A DNA stretch of 64,000 bases from CAWJFJ01 sp963800065 (lineage in GTDB: Bacteria; Actinomycetota; Acidimicrobiia; Acidimicrobiales; UBA8190): positions 186,001-250,000 of the forward strand of contig CAWCZO010000007.1 in assembly GCA_963800065.1 (NCBI GenBank). The letters are read 5' to 3'. Shown here one piece after another: positions 7,556-16,815 of the stretch; the stretch's first letter is position 1; the number at the start of each line of letters is the position of its first letter. Under the pieces are notes generated by a model, which searched no databases, was not told the DNA's origin, and was given only the letters and a program-made list of their open reading frames with translations. Both the position numbers and the translations under genes were made by a program.

Positions 7556-9936
7556 CGGCCGGGGCTCTCGACGGGATCCGCATCCTCGACCTGTCCCAGG
7601 GGATCGCTGGGCCGCTCGGCGTGCTCTTCCTGGCCGAGCACGGCGCCGACGTGATCAAGGTGGAACCGCCGGGGGGTGATCCGTTCCGGTCGTACGAGGG
7701 CTACCGGGTGTGGAACCGCAGCCGGCGCTCCGTGGTGGTCGACCTCCGGCGCGACGAGGGGAGGGCGCAGTTCGGCGGCCTGGTGGCCAGTGCCGACGTG
7801 GTCGTCGAGAGCTTCCGTCCCGGGGTGAGCGGCCGACTCGGTCTCGGCTACGAGGCGCTGCGCGGCGACAACGACAGGATCATCCTGGTGTCGTGCCCCG
7901 CCTACCCGCCCGGGCATCCTCTGGCCGACGAGCCCGCCTACGACGCCCTCGTCCAGGCCTCGAGCGGCCAGATGTGGGCCCAGCCCGGTTGGCGCCCGGG
8001 CCCCGTCTTCCTGCACATGCCCGTGCCCTCCATGGGGGCGGTCTTCCTGGTCGCCGCCGGGGCGTTGGCGGCGCTGTCGGCGCGCCAACGGACCGGGCTC
8101 GGTCAGCACGTGGAGACGTCGTTGCTGGCCGGGGCGCTGCTCTTCACGACGCAGCTCTACCAGGACGTCGAGAACCCCGGTCCCGGGTATCACGAGCTGA
8201 TGGCCAAGACGTATCCGCCCGGGATCCACCAGACCATGCTTTTCGAATGTGCCGCCGGAGCCTGGATCCACATCTCGGTGATGTCGGGGCTGCCGCCGCT
8301 CAAGACCCTCGACGAGGTCATCGGCCTCGAGGACGCCCCCGACGTCCTCACCCTGATGGGCCTGTCGCCGGCCGAGCGCGCCGAACTCGACGTCCGGCGC
8401 CGGCGACGGATGCGGGCGTGGGACGCCGAGGATCTGGTGGAGGAGCTGCGCCGCCACAACCACGCGGCGGAGGCGGTGGTGCCGGCCCACGACGTGCTCC
8501 GTCATGTCCAGACGGTGGCCAACGACACGGTGGTCACGGTGGACGATCCCGACCGGGGCCCGACACGGCAGATGGGCGTCCCCATCCACCTGCTCGGCAC
8601 CCCCGGTGCCGTGAAGGGACCGCAGCCAAGCGTGGGCCAGCACACCGACGAGGTGCTCGGTTCGCTCCCGGCACCGGCCCCCACCCCGGCCCCGGCTCCG
8701 GTCGCCCCGTCGACGCCGGGCGTGGCCCTGGGTGACGTTCGCGTGATCGACCTCGGCCAGTACCTGGCCGGTCCCTTCGGGCCCATGATCCTGGCCGACC
8801 TGGGTGCTGACGTGGTGAAGATCGAGCCCGTCACCGGAGACTCGATGCGGTTCTCGGCCAAGCCCTTCATCGGCTGTCAACGCGGGAAGCGCTCGTTGGC
8901 CCTCGATCTCAAGCACCCGTCGGGGTTGGAAGCGGCCCGACGGCTGATAGCGGGGGCCGATGTCGTCCACCACAACATGACGCGGGGCGTCGCCTCGCGG
9001 CTGGGCATCGACTATGCCGCCTGCCGGGAACTGCGGCCCGACATCATCTACTGCAACACCTACGCCTACGGGCTGGCCGACCCGTTGGGCCGGTTCGGCG
9101 GGCTGGACCCCCTCTACCAGGCGTCGTCCGGTCTCGAGTACGAGGCCGGAGCCGTGCGTCACGGGAACGATCCCCTGTACCTGCGCTTCGGGATGTGCGA
9201 CACGGCCAACGCCATGCTGTCGGTCGTGGGCGTCCTGCTGGCCCTCGTCCACCGGGCCCGGACAGGCGTTGGTCAGGAGCTGTGGACGTCGCTGCACGAC
9301 GGCGGGATGGTCTTCACGTCCGATGCGTGGACCGGTCCCGACGGCGCCGTGTGGGACCGTCCCCAGATGGACCGGGGCCTGCACGGCATCGACGCGCTGT
9401 ACCGGCTCTACCCCACGGCCGACGACGGGTGGATCTGCCTGGCGGCGGTGACCGAGGACCAGTGGGACCGACTGTGCGCGTCGCTCGGTCCCGAGGACCT
9501 CGCCGGCGACCCCCGCTTCGCCACGGCCTCGGCCCGGCGGGAGAACCGTCAGGAGCTCGAGGACCGGTTGCAGGCCGTGTTCGCCGGCGCCACCGCCACC
9601 CATTGGGCCGGCGTCCTCGAGACCGGCGGCGTCCCTCATCAGGTGCCGGTGGACACCGATGACGGGCGTCAGATCCTGCATGACGCCGACAACATCTCGC
9701 TGGGGCTGGTGGCCGACTACGAGCACGGGGTGCTCGGGCGGTTGCGCCAGTTCGGGCAGCTGATCCAGATGGCACCGACACCGGGGCGGATCGCCGGGCC
9801 CCCTCCCCTGGTGGGGGAGCACACACGCCAGCTGTTGCGCGAGGCGGGCTACCGGGACGCCGACATCGACACCCTCATCGCCCAAGGCGTGGCCTACGAA
9901 CCGGACGACGCCTACCGGGAGCGCTTCGTCACCTGA
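7552..9936 (+). CDS. Tandem CaiB/BaiF (class III) CoA-transferase, N-terminal copy lacking the catalytic Asp
   Basis: 794-residue protein made of two class III CoA-transferase units (about 1-370 and 395-790) joined by an Ala/Pro linker (PAPAPTPAPAPVAPS). Each has the family N-terminus (RILDLSQGIAGPLG and RVIDLGQYLAGPFG). In formyl-CoA transferase the catalytic Asp169 lies ten residues before a conserved Gly; the C-terminal unit keeps it (Asp550 in GMCDTANAM) but the aligned position in the N-terminal unit is Ser160 (MPVPSMGA). Only one unit should form the aspartyl-CoA intermediate. Placement last in the LIV operon suggests that an imported acid is activated to its CoA thioester. Confidence 0.88.
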   Translation: MTAGALDGIRILDLSQGIAGPLGVLFLAEHGADVIKVEPPGGDPFRSYEGYRVWNRSRRSVVVDLRRDEGRAQFGGLVASADVVVESFRPGVSGRLGLGYEALRGDNDRIILVSCPAYPPGHPLADEPAYDALVQASSGQMWAQPGWRPGPVFLHMPVPSMGAVFLVAAGALAALSARQRTGLGQHVETSLLAGALLFTTQLYQDVENPGPGYHELMAKTYPPGIHQTMLFECAAGAWIHISVMSGLPPLKTLDEVIGLEDAPDVLTLMGLSPAERAELDVRRRRRMRAWDAEDLVEELRRHNHAAEAVVPAHDVLRHVQTVANDTVVTVDDPDRGPTRQMGVPIHLLGTPGAVKGPQPSVGQHTDEVLGSLPAPAPTPAPAPVAPSTPGVALGDVRVIDLGQYLAGPFGPMILADLGADVVKIEPVTGDSMRFSAKPFIGCQRGKRSLALDLKHPSGLEAARRLIAGADVVHHNMTRGVASRLGIDYAACRELRPDIIYCNTYAYGLADPLGRFGGLDPLYQASSGLEYEAGAVRHGNDPLYLRFGMCDTANAMLSVVGVLLALVHRARTGVGQELWTSLHDGGMVFTSDAWTGPDGAVWDRPQMDRGLHGIDALYRLYPTADDGWICLAAVTEDQWDRLCASLGPEDLAGDPRFATASARRENRQELEDRLQAVFAGATATHWAGVLETGGVPHQVPVDTDDGRQILHDADNISLGLVADYEHGVLGRLRQFGQLIQMAPTPGRIAGPPPLVGEHTRQLLREAGYRDADIDTLIAQGVAYEPDDAYRERFVT

Positions 9937-9979
9937 GACCGGCCTTTCGCCGCGGACGGGCCCTGGTGACCGGGAACCG

Positions 9980-10849
9980 TCAGCCCTCGGGGTCGCGGGG
10001 CCGGGCCGGGCCGTAGGGGCGGGGGCCGCGCAAGGTGACCCGGTGGGCTACGCGGAGGGCGTCGCCGTAGTCGTCGAGGGCGTAGTGCAGGGTGGCCCGG
10101 TTGTCCCAGAAGGCGACGGCACCGACCTTCCAACGGAAGCGGCAGCTGAATTCGGGGCGCTGGCAGTGGCGGTAGAGCAGATCGAGGAAGGCGGTGCTCT
10201 CGAGAGGAGAGAAGCCTTCGATGAAGCGGGTGAATTGCGAGTTGACGAAGAGGCCGTTGCGGCCCGTCTCGGGGTGGGTGCGGACCACGGGATGTGAGGT
10301 CGGCAGCAGCTTGTCGTGTCGCTTGCCGTCCCACTCGTAGCCGCCGCTGGCCTCGACGTCGGCGGCGAACCACGGGTCGTGGTGCCAGGCGATGAGGCCG
10401 TCGCAGAGCCTGCGGATGGGCTCCGAGAGTGCGTCGTAGGCGGCCTGCAGGCTCACCCACATCGTGTCCCCGCCCACGGCCGGGGCTTCGCGCATGTGGA
10501 GGATCGAGCCGAGCGGCGGTGTGGCCAGGAAGGTGATGTCGGTGTGCCACCACGAGGCGCGGTCCTCCCGTCCGTCGATGGGGAGCACTTCGGGATGGCC
10601 GGCGAGAGAATCGATGACCGGATGGGCCGGGGTGACCTCGCCGAATTGGCGGGCGAAGGCCGTCTGCACCTCGGGACTCAGGTCCTGATCGAGGAAGAAC
10701 AGGACGAGGTGACGGGCCAGGGCCGCCCTCAGCTGGGCCACCACGGGGTCCCCGAGCGGGCGCGATAGATCGAGGCCGTGGACCTCTGCCCCGATGACGG
10801 GGGAGATGGGCCGGATGTCCAATTCGGTCGCGACTACCACCTCGACCAT
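9980..10849 (-). CDS. TauD/TfdA-family Fe(II)/2-oxoglutarate dioxygenase
   Basis: 289-residue enzyme with the iron-binding facial triad His102-x-Asp104 (WWHTDITF) and His269 (RVAHRVTLRG); the Arg five residues later would bind 2-oxoglutarate. Length and layout match taurine dioxygenase and its TfdA-like relatives, which hydroxylate next to sulfonate, ether or carboxylate groups. ATG at 10849 is preceded by GGTGGGGCACC as a possible RBS. It converges on the CoA-transferase and diverges from the binding-protein gene, so it may oxidise the same imported compound (inference). The native substrate is not determinable. Confidence 0.85.
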   Translation of the reverse strand: MVEVVVATELDIRPISPVIGAEVHGLDLSRPLGDPVVAQLRAALARHLVLFFLDQDLSPEVQTAFARQFGEVTPAHPVIDSLAGHPEVLPIDGREDRASWWHTDITFLATPPLGSILHMREAPAVGGDTMWVSLQAAYDALSEPIRRLCDGLIAWHHDPWFAADVEASGGYEWDGKRHDKLLPTSHPVVRTHPETGRNGLFVNSQFTRFIEGFSPLESTAFLDLLYRHCQRPEFSCRFRWKVGAVAFWDNRATLHYALDDYGDALRVAHRVTLRGPRPYGPARPRDPEG

Positions 10850-10905
10850 GGTGCCCCACCGGACCGTCGGCCACAACCCGCCCGGTGTCCTGCCTGAGAG
10901 GCGCC

Positions 10906-10911
10906 TATCGT
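10906..10911 (+). promoter_or_regulatory. Candidate -10 box for the LIV-type binding protein
   Basis: TATCGT about 65 bp before the ATG of the binding-protein gene, in the 126-bp divergent gap with the dioxygenase. The transcript would be leadered here, and a GAGGAGG Shine-Dalgarno sits just before the ATG at 10976. Confidence 0.4.
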
Positions 10912-10975
10912 GTGCGACCGGCGGTGCACCGGTGGCGTCCTGACGCTTCGGACGCTCGACGAGGAGGTAGGCGCG

Positions 10976-12496
10976 ATGAGGAGGTCCGACCCCGGAGGGT
11001 GGGCAAGGTCCCGGCGACGTCCGGGGAGCCGCGTCGGGGGCGGTCGCCGGGGCGGCGTGCTCATGGCGGTCGTCATCGTGGCGGCGGTGGTCGTGGCGGT
11101 CACGTCGGGGGCATCGTCGAGCTCGGCCTCGACGTCGTCGGCCAAGGCGGCCGGCATCGCCGCTCTGAACAAGGCCAGCACGAGCAGTCGGGGTGTCACG
11201 AAGACCACCATCAACGTCGTCTTCCCCATCTCCAACCTGACCAGCCTGGCGTCCAACTTTGGTTTCGCCGGGGACGTCGAGTTCGGGGAGCAGAAGAAGG
11301 CCATCAACCTGTTCGTGAAGGCAGCCAACGCCAATGGCGGCATCAACGGCCGCAAGATCAAGGCCATCATCGTCACTTTCGATCCCACCAACGAGGCCGA
11401 GATGCGGGCGGACTGCCTGCAGTGGACGGAAGGGAACCCGCCCGTCTTCGCCGTGGTGGACGGGTTGGGATCGTGGACGGGGGACAACGAGCTGTGCATC
11501 ACCCAGGAGCACCACACGCCATTCATCGGGCAGTGGACGACGACCACCAACTGGACGAAGGAAGGCGCCCCCTACCTGTGGTGGACGGGTCCCGATCAGG
11601 CATCGATCCTGAGCACGCTGGTGTCGTGGGCCAAAGGGGCGAAATTGCTGGGAGGGGACCGGAAGGTGGCCATCGTGGCCGGGGACCGGGCCAGCGACCA
11701 ATTGGCGTTGAAGGACTATCTCCTCCCCGACCTCAAACGCGACGGGATCCCCAGGCCGATGATCGAGACCATCCCGGCCGGCGCCTCGGACACGGCGGCC
11801 ACCGGGGCGGCGGCGCCGCTGATCGTGCAGCGCCTGCAGGCGGCCGGCATCGATTCGGTCATCCCCCTGATGCCGTTCAACGCCATGTTCCCGTACCTGC
11901 AGGCCGAGTCCCAGGAGCACTACTACCCGAGGCTCCTGCTGTCGGACTACGAGGGCTCCATCGAGTCGTCGTTGGGGCTGATCCCGCAACCGTACGAAAA
12001 GGAGCTCAACGGCCAGGAGGGCGTGACGGTCGAGACCCTGGGCGGCACCGACGCGCCCATCTCCGAGAGCCTGGGCGGCTACGACCCCGGCGTGGAGAAG
12101 TGCTACAAGGTCTGGCACGCCGCCTACCCCAAGCCCCCCCCGGGTGAGACCCTCATCCACGGCGAGAAGGCGACGCCCTACATCGAGGAGCAGGGACCGG
12201 TTGCCGGGTGGTGCCAAGGCGTCGAACTGTTCGCCCTGGCGGCCAAGAAGGCCGGGCGCGACCTGACACGCCGCAGCTTCGTGAAGGCGATGGCCAGCAT
12301 CACGTCCTACCAGGGCACGTACTCACCGGACATGAGCTACGGGCCGGGGAAGTACGCCGGACCCAACGAGTACCAGGTGGTCGAGATCCACAACAACGTG
12401 CCGGCGTCCAAGTTGTGCGTCCTCACGTCCCAGAAGATCACCCAGGGAACGTGTTGGCACGTCATCCAGAGTTGGAGGCCGCTTGTCACGGGTTGA
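10976..12496 (+). CDS. LivK-type periplasmic substrate-binding protein
   Basis: 506-residue type I periplasmic binding protein for the upstream importer. A basic N-terminus is followed by a hydrophobic signal segment (about residues 30-45, MAVVIVAAVVVAV) and a Ser/Ala-rich stretch. The fold begins at TTINVVFPISNLTSL and includes NANGGINGRKIKAIIVTFD, typical of LivK-like proteins. No lipobox cysteine is obvious. ATG 10976 is chosen because GAGGAGG lies 8 nt upstream. It overlaps the esterase gene by 14 nt. Ligand unknown; large insertions (PYEKELNGQEGVTVE) make it longer than classical LivK (about 345 residues mature). Confidence 0.85.
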   Translation: MRRSDPGGWARSRRRPGSRVGGGRRGGVLMAVVIVAAVVVAVTSGASSSSASTSSAKAAGIAALNKASTSSRGVTKTTINVVFPISNLTSLASNFGFAGDVEFGEQKKAINLFVKAANANGGINGRKIKAIIVTFDPTNEAEMRADCLQWTEGNPPVFAVVDGLGSWTGDNELCITQEHHTPFIGQWTTTTNWTKEGAPYLWWTGPDQASILSTLVSWAKGAKLLGGDRKVAIVAGDRASDQLALKDYLLPDLKRDGIPRPMIETIPAGASDTAATGAAAPLIVQRLQAAGIDSVIPLMPFNAMFPYLQAESQEHYYPRLLLSDYEGSIESSLGLIPQPYEKELNGQEGVTVETLGGTDAPISESLGGYDPGVEKCYKVWHAAYPKPPPGETLIHGEKATPYIEEQGPVAGWCQGVELFALAAKKAGRDLTRRSFVKAMASITSYQGTYSPDMSYGPGKYAGPNEYQVVEIHNNVPASKLCVLTSQKITQGTCWHVIQSWRPLVTG

Positions 12497-13547
12497 GGAG
12501 GCAGCGCCGGCGGACACACACGTCAGGCCCCGTAATTTCTCGCCTTGGTTCTCTTGGATGGTCCGCCTCTCGGAGCAGGCGCTCGTCGACCCGTTACCCG
12601 GCGAGGGCGGTGGCGACCTCGAGGAATGGCGGGTCCGGTGCCGGACCCGTCTGGGGGAGTTGTTGGGTCCGTCGCCCCGTGGCGTGCCCCTGGCCCTCGA
12701 GACGCTCGAGAGCGTGGCGTGCGACGGGTACCGGCGCGACAAGGTCGTCTTCGACACCGAGGAGACCATGTCGGTTCCGGCCTACCTCCTCGTCCCCGAC
12801 GGCCGAGTGGCGCCGGGGCCCGCCGTCCTGGCCGCCCACGGCCACGGTCCCGGGAAGGACCTCGTGTGCGGACTGGCCGAGACACCGGCGCCCAACGGCG
12901 ACTACGCCGTCCAACTGGTCCGCCGCGGCTACGTGGTCCTCGCTCCCGACATGCGGTGCTTTGGCGAGCGCCAGGACTGGAACCCCGAGGACCACTACGC
13001 CTGTGACACCAATCTCGTCCATGCCGTGATGGCCGGGGAGAGTCCCCTGGCGCAGAACCTGTGGGACCTGGCCCGGTGCCTCGACGTCCTCGAGGACCAT
13101 CCGCTCGTCGATCGCCGACGGATCGGCATGGTCGGCCTCTCCTACGGCGGCACCGTGACCCTGTTCCTGGCCGCCTGGGACGAGCGGGTGGCCGCCTGTG
13201 TGGTCAGCGGGTACTTCTCGTCGTGGGCCGAGTCCCACAAGATGCCGTGGAACATGTGTGGATCGCAGGTCCTGCCGGGGATGCTCGGCCAGCTCGAGCA
13301 CGTGGACCTCGGGGCCCTGGTGGCACCGCGGCCCATGTTCGTCGAGAGCGGTATCCACGACGACCTGTTCCCGGCGACGGTGGCCGCCGTCGGGTGCGAG
13401 AGGCTCCGCACCGTCTACGAGTCCCTGGGCGCCGAGGGGGACCGGATCGTCCACGAGGTGTCCGACGGCGGACACCAGTGGTACGGGGTGGGCGCCTACC
13501 CGTTCCTGGCCCGCTGGTTGGGCGGGGCCGCCGAACCCGGCTCGTAG
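12483..13547 (+). CDS. Alpha/beta hydrolase (dienelactone hydrolase/acetyl-xylan-esterase-like)
   Basis: 354-residue cytoplasmic alpha/beta hydrolase. Nucleophile elbow GLSYGG, oxyanion region VLAAHGHGPGKD, acid in ESGIHDDLFP and catalytic His in DGGHQW are all visible. The region between strands carries MRCFGERQDW, a pattern of the abhydrolase_7/prolyl-oligopeptidase-like esterases. TTG at 12483 is taken as the start because GGAGG lies 4 nt upstream; ATG 12558 is an alternative without an RBS. It overlaps the binding-protein gene, so the ester it cleaves is likely related to the transported compound (inference). Confidence 0.8.
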   Translation: MSRVEEAAPADTHVRPRNFSPWFSWMVRLSEQALVDPLPGEGGGDLEEWRVRCRTRLGELLGPSPRGVPLALETLESVACDGYRRDKVVFDTEETMSVPAYLLVPDGRVAPGPAVLAAHGHGPGKDLVCGLAETPAPNGDYAVQLVRRGYVVLAPDMRCFGERQDWNPEDHYACDTNLVHAVMAGESPLAQNLWDLARCLDVLEDHPLVDRRRIGMVGLSYGGTVTLFLAAWDERVAACVVSGYFSSWAESHKMPWNMCGSQVLPGMLGQLEHVDLGALVAPRPMFVESGIHDDLFPATVAAVGCERLRTVYESLGAEGDRIVHEVSDGGHQWYGVGAYPFLARWLGGAAEPGS

Positions 13548-13577
13548 CGGGGGTCGACCGTCCCCGCCCGGTCGCCT

Positions 13578-14681
13578 CTATCCCGGGACCTGCCAATGGA
13601 CGAGGTCGGTGCTCCGGGCGATTCCGATCCGGGCGTGGCCCCAGCCGTCGAAGGCGCTGAGCTCGGTGCTCCCGGCGTAGGTGGCGTAGTAGTAGCCGTC
13701 GGCGGCGTGGGCGTCACAGAGGAACACCGAGTTGGCGTGCTCGTAGTTCACGCTGGACAGGCCGGGCCCCGAGTTCCACGCCTGGGCCGGGATCTGGAGC
13801 TCCGTCCCGGCCGTCCAGTGCAGCCATGACGCCGGGACCTCGGGGTTCCCGACCAGGGAGAACAGCCAGGGCTGGTCGAAGGTGTTGGACGTGGCCACCA
13901 GGTGCCACCGGCCGTCGAGGGTCAGGAACTCGAGGTTCTCCACCGTGTCCCCGTAGAGGGAGATGCCGGGCCGGCCCACCGAGACCCACGGGCCGGCCAG
14001 GGAGCCGCTGCGCGACCAGGCGATCTCGAAATGCTGGGTGCCCGCCGTGGTCGGTGGTCCCTCCTTGTAGCCCAGGATGAGGCCGTGACCCGTCCAGGCC
14101 AGGGCCGGGTCGATCATCCGGTCCGCCGGGGCCGGGTGGAGGCTCCGCGCCAGTCGGTGGGGAACCGACCACGTCTCGAGGTTGGCCGACGTCCGGTAGT
14201 AGAGCTTGGCCTGCCCTCCGCCCACCTCGCCCGGGCCCGAGTCGTAGGTGACGACGAAGGTCCCCGTCGGGCTGCGGACGATGTCGGGTGACACCACCCC
14301 GATCACCCCGCGTTGCGCCGGCCACGGCGCGGGGGACGACCAGTGGACGAGGTCGGTGCTGGTGGCGGTGGCGATGTCCCAGCGCACACCACCCGGGAGT
14401 CGGGGGTCGTCGGTCACGTCGCTGAAGAGCATGTGCCAGCGGCCGCCCGCCCAGATCAGGGCCTGGTCCTTCACCCCCGCGTCCGGTTCGCTCAGGATGG
14501 GGTCGGTGAGCCGGGACCACGCCACGGCCGGGGTGGCCGATCCGGGGACGACGCAGGCGTGGTCGGCGCCGACGGGGACGACGACCGGCGCCGCGCCGGG
14601 GGTGGCCGGTTTCGTCGCGCATCCGGCCGTGCCCAGGACGAGCGCTCCGGCGACGAGCGCACCCCGGGCGGTCAGTCCCAC
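13578..14681 (-). CDS. Secreted lipoprotein with GH43/GH62-like five-bladed propeller
   Basis: 367-residue predicted lipoprotein: a short signal peptide from GTG 14681 ending in LGTAGC, then a domain with repeated blade motifs of the type STDLVHW (twice), SANLETWSVPH and RWHLVATSN. These are typical of glycosyl-hydrolase clan F propellers. Acidic residues suited to catalysis occur in SRLTDPILSEPDAGVKDQALIW and MIDPALAW, but I cannot assign a catalytic set. The start overlaps the end of nagB by 10 nt, so the two are coupled. Probable role is binding or cleaving an arabinose/xylose- or amino-sugar-containing glycan outside the cell. Confidence 0.7.
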   Translation of the reverse strand: MGLTARGALVAGALVLGTAGCATKPATPGAAPVVVPVGADHACVVPGSATPAVAWSRLTDPILSEPDAGVKDQALIWAGGRWHMLFSDVTDDPRLPGGVRWDIATATSTDLVHWSSPAPWPAQRGVIGVVSPDIVRSPTGTFVVTYDSGPGEVGGGQAKLYYRTSANLETWSVPHRLARSLHPAPADRMIDPALAWTGHGLILGYKEGPPTTAGTQHFEIAWSRSGSLAGPWVSVGRPGISLYGDTVENLEFLTLDGRWHLVATSNTFDQPWLFSLVGNPEVPASWLHWTAGTELQIPAQAWNSGPGLSSVNYEHANSVFLCDAHAADGYYYATYAGSTELSAFDGWGHARIGIARSTDLVHWQVPG

Positions 14682-15451
14682 CCCAGACCGGCGGCCGATC
14701 CGGCGTCGAGGTGGAGGGCGACGTGGGACTTCGTGCGCAGCACCGAGGCGGGACACGCCGTGGTCACGGGGCCGGTGAGCGCCCGCCGGACCGGTTCCGC
14801 CTTCCGCCCCTCGGGGACGACGGCCAGCACGGTGGCGGCGTCGAGCAGGGCCGGGATGGTGACCGTGACCGCCTCGGTGGGGACGTCGGCCAGCGTAACG
14901 AAGTGGCCCTCGTTGACCTGCTGCCGGCGGCACGCCCCGTCGAGCTCGACCACCTTGACCAGGAGGGGATCGTCGAAGTCGGCGACGGGGGGATCGTTGA
15001 AGGCCAGATGCCCGTTCTCCCCGATGCCCAGACAGCAGAGATCCAGGGGATGGCGCCGGAGCAGCTCGGCGTAGCGTTCGCACTCGGCCCGGGGATCGGC
15101 CAGTCCGTCGAGATAGTGGGCGGCGCGGGGCCGGACGTTATCGACGATGCGTTCCCGGATCCAGTGCTGGAACCCGGCCGGATGGTCGGGACCGGCACCC
15201 ACGTACTCGTCCATGTGGAAGACGATGACGTCGGACCACGGAACGTCCTCGGTGCCTTGGACCAGAGCGGCGACGAACGCCAGCTGCGAGTTGCCGGTGG
15301 CGAACATGGCATGAGCCGTCCCCCGGTCGGCCACGGCGTCACGCAGGGCGGCGGCGGCGTCGTCGGCGGCGGCCCGACCGAGGGCGCCTTCGTCCCGGTG
15401 GACGTACACCTTCATCCGGTCGACGGTCCGCACCTGTTCCCGGTCCCCCAT
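14672..15451 (-). CDS. nagB: Glucosamine-6-phosphate deaminase
   Basis: 259-residue NagB, converting glucosamine-6-phosphate to fructose-6-phosphate and ammonia. Motifs: ATGNSQLAF (phosphate loop), IVFHMDEYVG with the catalytic Asp, and GIGENGHLAFNDP with the catalytic His. ATG 15451 is chosen over ATG 15415 because a TACAGT -10 box (15464-15459 on the minus strand) ends 7 nt upstream, the leaderless spacing seen across this window; without that clue the shorter start (MKVYVHRDE) would look more canonical. It is divergent from the sugar ABC operon and coupled to the propeller lipoprotein, pointing to amino-sugar use. Confidence 0.9.
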   Translation of the reverse strand: MGDREQVRTVDRMKVYVHRDEGALGRAAADDAAAALRDAVADRGTAHAMFATGNSQLAFVAALVQGTEDVPWSDVIVFHMDEYVGAGPDHPAGFQHWIRERIVDNVRPRAAHYLDGLADPRAECERYAELLRRHPLDLCCLGIGENGHLAFNDPPVADFDDPLLVKVVELDGACRRQQVNEGHFVTLADVPTEAVTVTIPALLDAATVLAVVPEGRKAEPVRRALTGPVTTACPASVLRTKSHVALHLDAGSAAGLGWD

Positions 15452-15630
15452 GGGCCGCACTGTAGGCCGGACGTCCCCGTGGCCCCGTCGGTACCGGGGA
15501 CGGGTCTGGCCCCGGCGGTCGTGAAACCGGTTCTCCGGGGGTTGACAGAGCCCCGACCACGATCCCCAACTAGGGTGTCGTCGTCTCGCCGGCGGGACCG
15601 GCAACCAGGGGAACAGGGGAGGGAACCGTC

Positions 15631-16815
15631 ATGATCCACAAGGGCGCGTTGATCCGCATCGGAGCGGTCCTGATGCTGTCGGGGCTACTCCTGGCGGCGT
15701 GCAGCTCGAGCCCCAGCCCGAGTTCGACTTCGAGCAGCACCACGGCGACGTCGGGCAGCGCCGCCTTGGCGCTCCAGGCCGCCATCGCCGCCACCAACGC
15801 CGGCTACAAGGGTACGAGCACCAACGTCAATCCGACGCCCCGGCCGGCGGCCAAGAACAAGACCATCGTGATCATCTCCGCCGGTCAGGGTGCCGACAGC
15901 AACTCGGTGCCGGTGGCGGGCGCCCTCCAGGCGGCCCAGGCCATCGGCTGGCACGCGTCCATCTATGACGCCATGCTGAACCCGTCCAACTACGCCGGCC
16001 TCGTCCGCCAGGCGATCGCCGCCCACGTGAACGGGATCATTCTCGACGCCATCGACTGCTCGACGGTGAAGGGCCCGCTCGAGCAGGCCAAGGCGGCGGG
16101 CATCGCCGTGACGGCCATGTACGCCTTCGACTGCAACGACCCCCACTCCGGGGGCGGTACGACGAAGCTGTTCGGCGGGGTCACCAACTACGGGGCCAAG
16201 AACGCCAACCTGGACAAGTTCACCGAGTCCTACGGCTCTGACCAGGCCAACTACATCATCGCCAAGTCGGACAACAAGGCCAAGATCATCGTGGTCCAGG
16301 ACCCCGAGTTCACCGTTCTCTATTACACGGCGCTGGGCTTCGACAACACCATCGCCGCCTCGCACGGCTCCAAGGTCATCGCCACCCTGGACATCACGCA
16401 GGAGGACCTCGTCGACGGGCAGGTGGTGCCGATCATCCAGGCCGAACTGGCCCGGTATCCCCAGGCCACCTGGATCAAGAGTCCCTTCACCTACGCCACC
16501 ACCCTGGGCATCGTCCCCGCCCTCGGGACCAACCCCAACCACATCAGCGTCATGGGTGGAGAGGGCTTCCATGACGAGCTCGACGACATCAGATCGGGGA
16601 AGATCGTCGCCACCAACGCCATCTCGTCCAACTGGACCGGGTGGGCGGCGGTGGACACTCTGAACAGCATCTTCAATCACACGGCGCCGGTGGACAGCGG
16701 CATCGGCTGGACGCTCGTCGACGCCACCCACAACCTCCCCTCGAACCCGGCGGCCGACTACGAGCCCCCCATCAACTACCAGGCCGAGTACAAGAAGGCG
16801 TGGGGAGTGGGCTGA
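15631..16815 (+). CDS. RbsB-like sugar-binding lipoprotein
   Basis: 394-residue periplasmic binding protein of the Peripla_BP_4/RbsB type. It has a classical lipoprotein signal (SGLLLAAC), a Ser-rich tether, then the fold beginning KTIVIISAGQGADSNSVPVAGALQAAQ. Strong RBS GGGAGGG 6-7 nt before the ATG; TAGGGT at 15571-15576 is a plausible -10. Its stop overlaps the ATPase start (TGATG), so it heads a three-gene ribose-type ABC operon. Ligand unknown; divergence from nagB suggests an amino sugar or related monosaccharide. Confidence 0.88.
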   Translation: MIHKGALIRIGAVLMLSGLLLAACSSSPSPSSTSSSTTATSGSAALALQAAIAATNAGYKGTSTNVNPTPRPAAKNKTIVIISAGQGADSNSVPVAGALQAAQAIGWHASIYDAMLNPSNYAGLVRQAIAAHVNGIILDAIDCSTVKGPLEQAKAAGIAVTAMYAFDCNDPHSGGGTTKLFGGVTNYGAKNANLDKFTESYGSDQANYIIAKSDNKAKIIVVQDPEFTVLYYTALGFDNTIAASHGSKVIATLDITQEDLVDGQVVPIIQAELARYPQATWIKSPFTYATTLGIVPALGTNPNHISVMGGEGFHDELDDIRSGKIVATNAISSNWTGWAAVDTLNSIFNHTAPVDSGIGWTLVDATHNLPSNPAADYEPPINYQAEYKKAWGVG

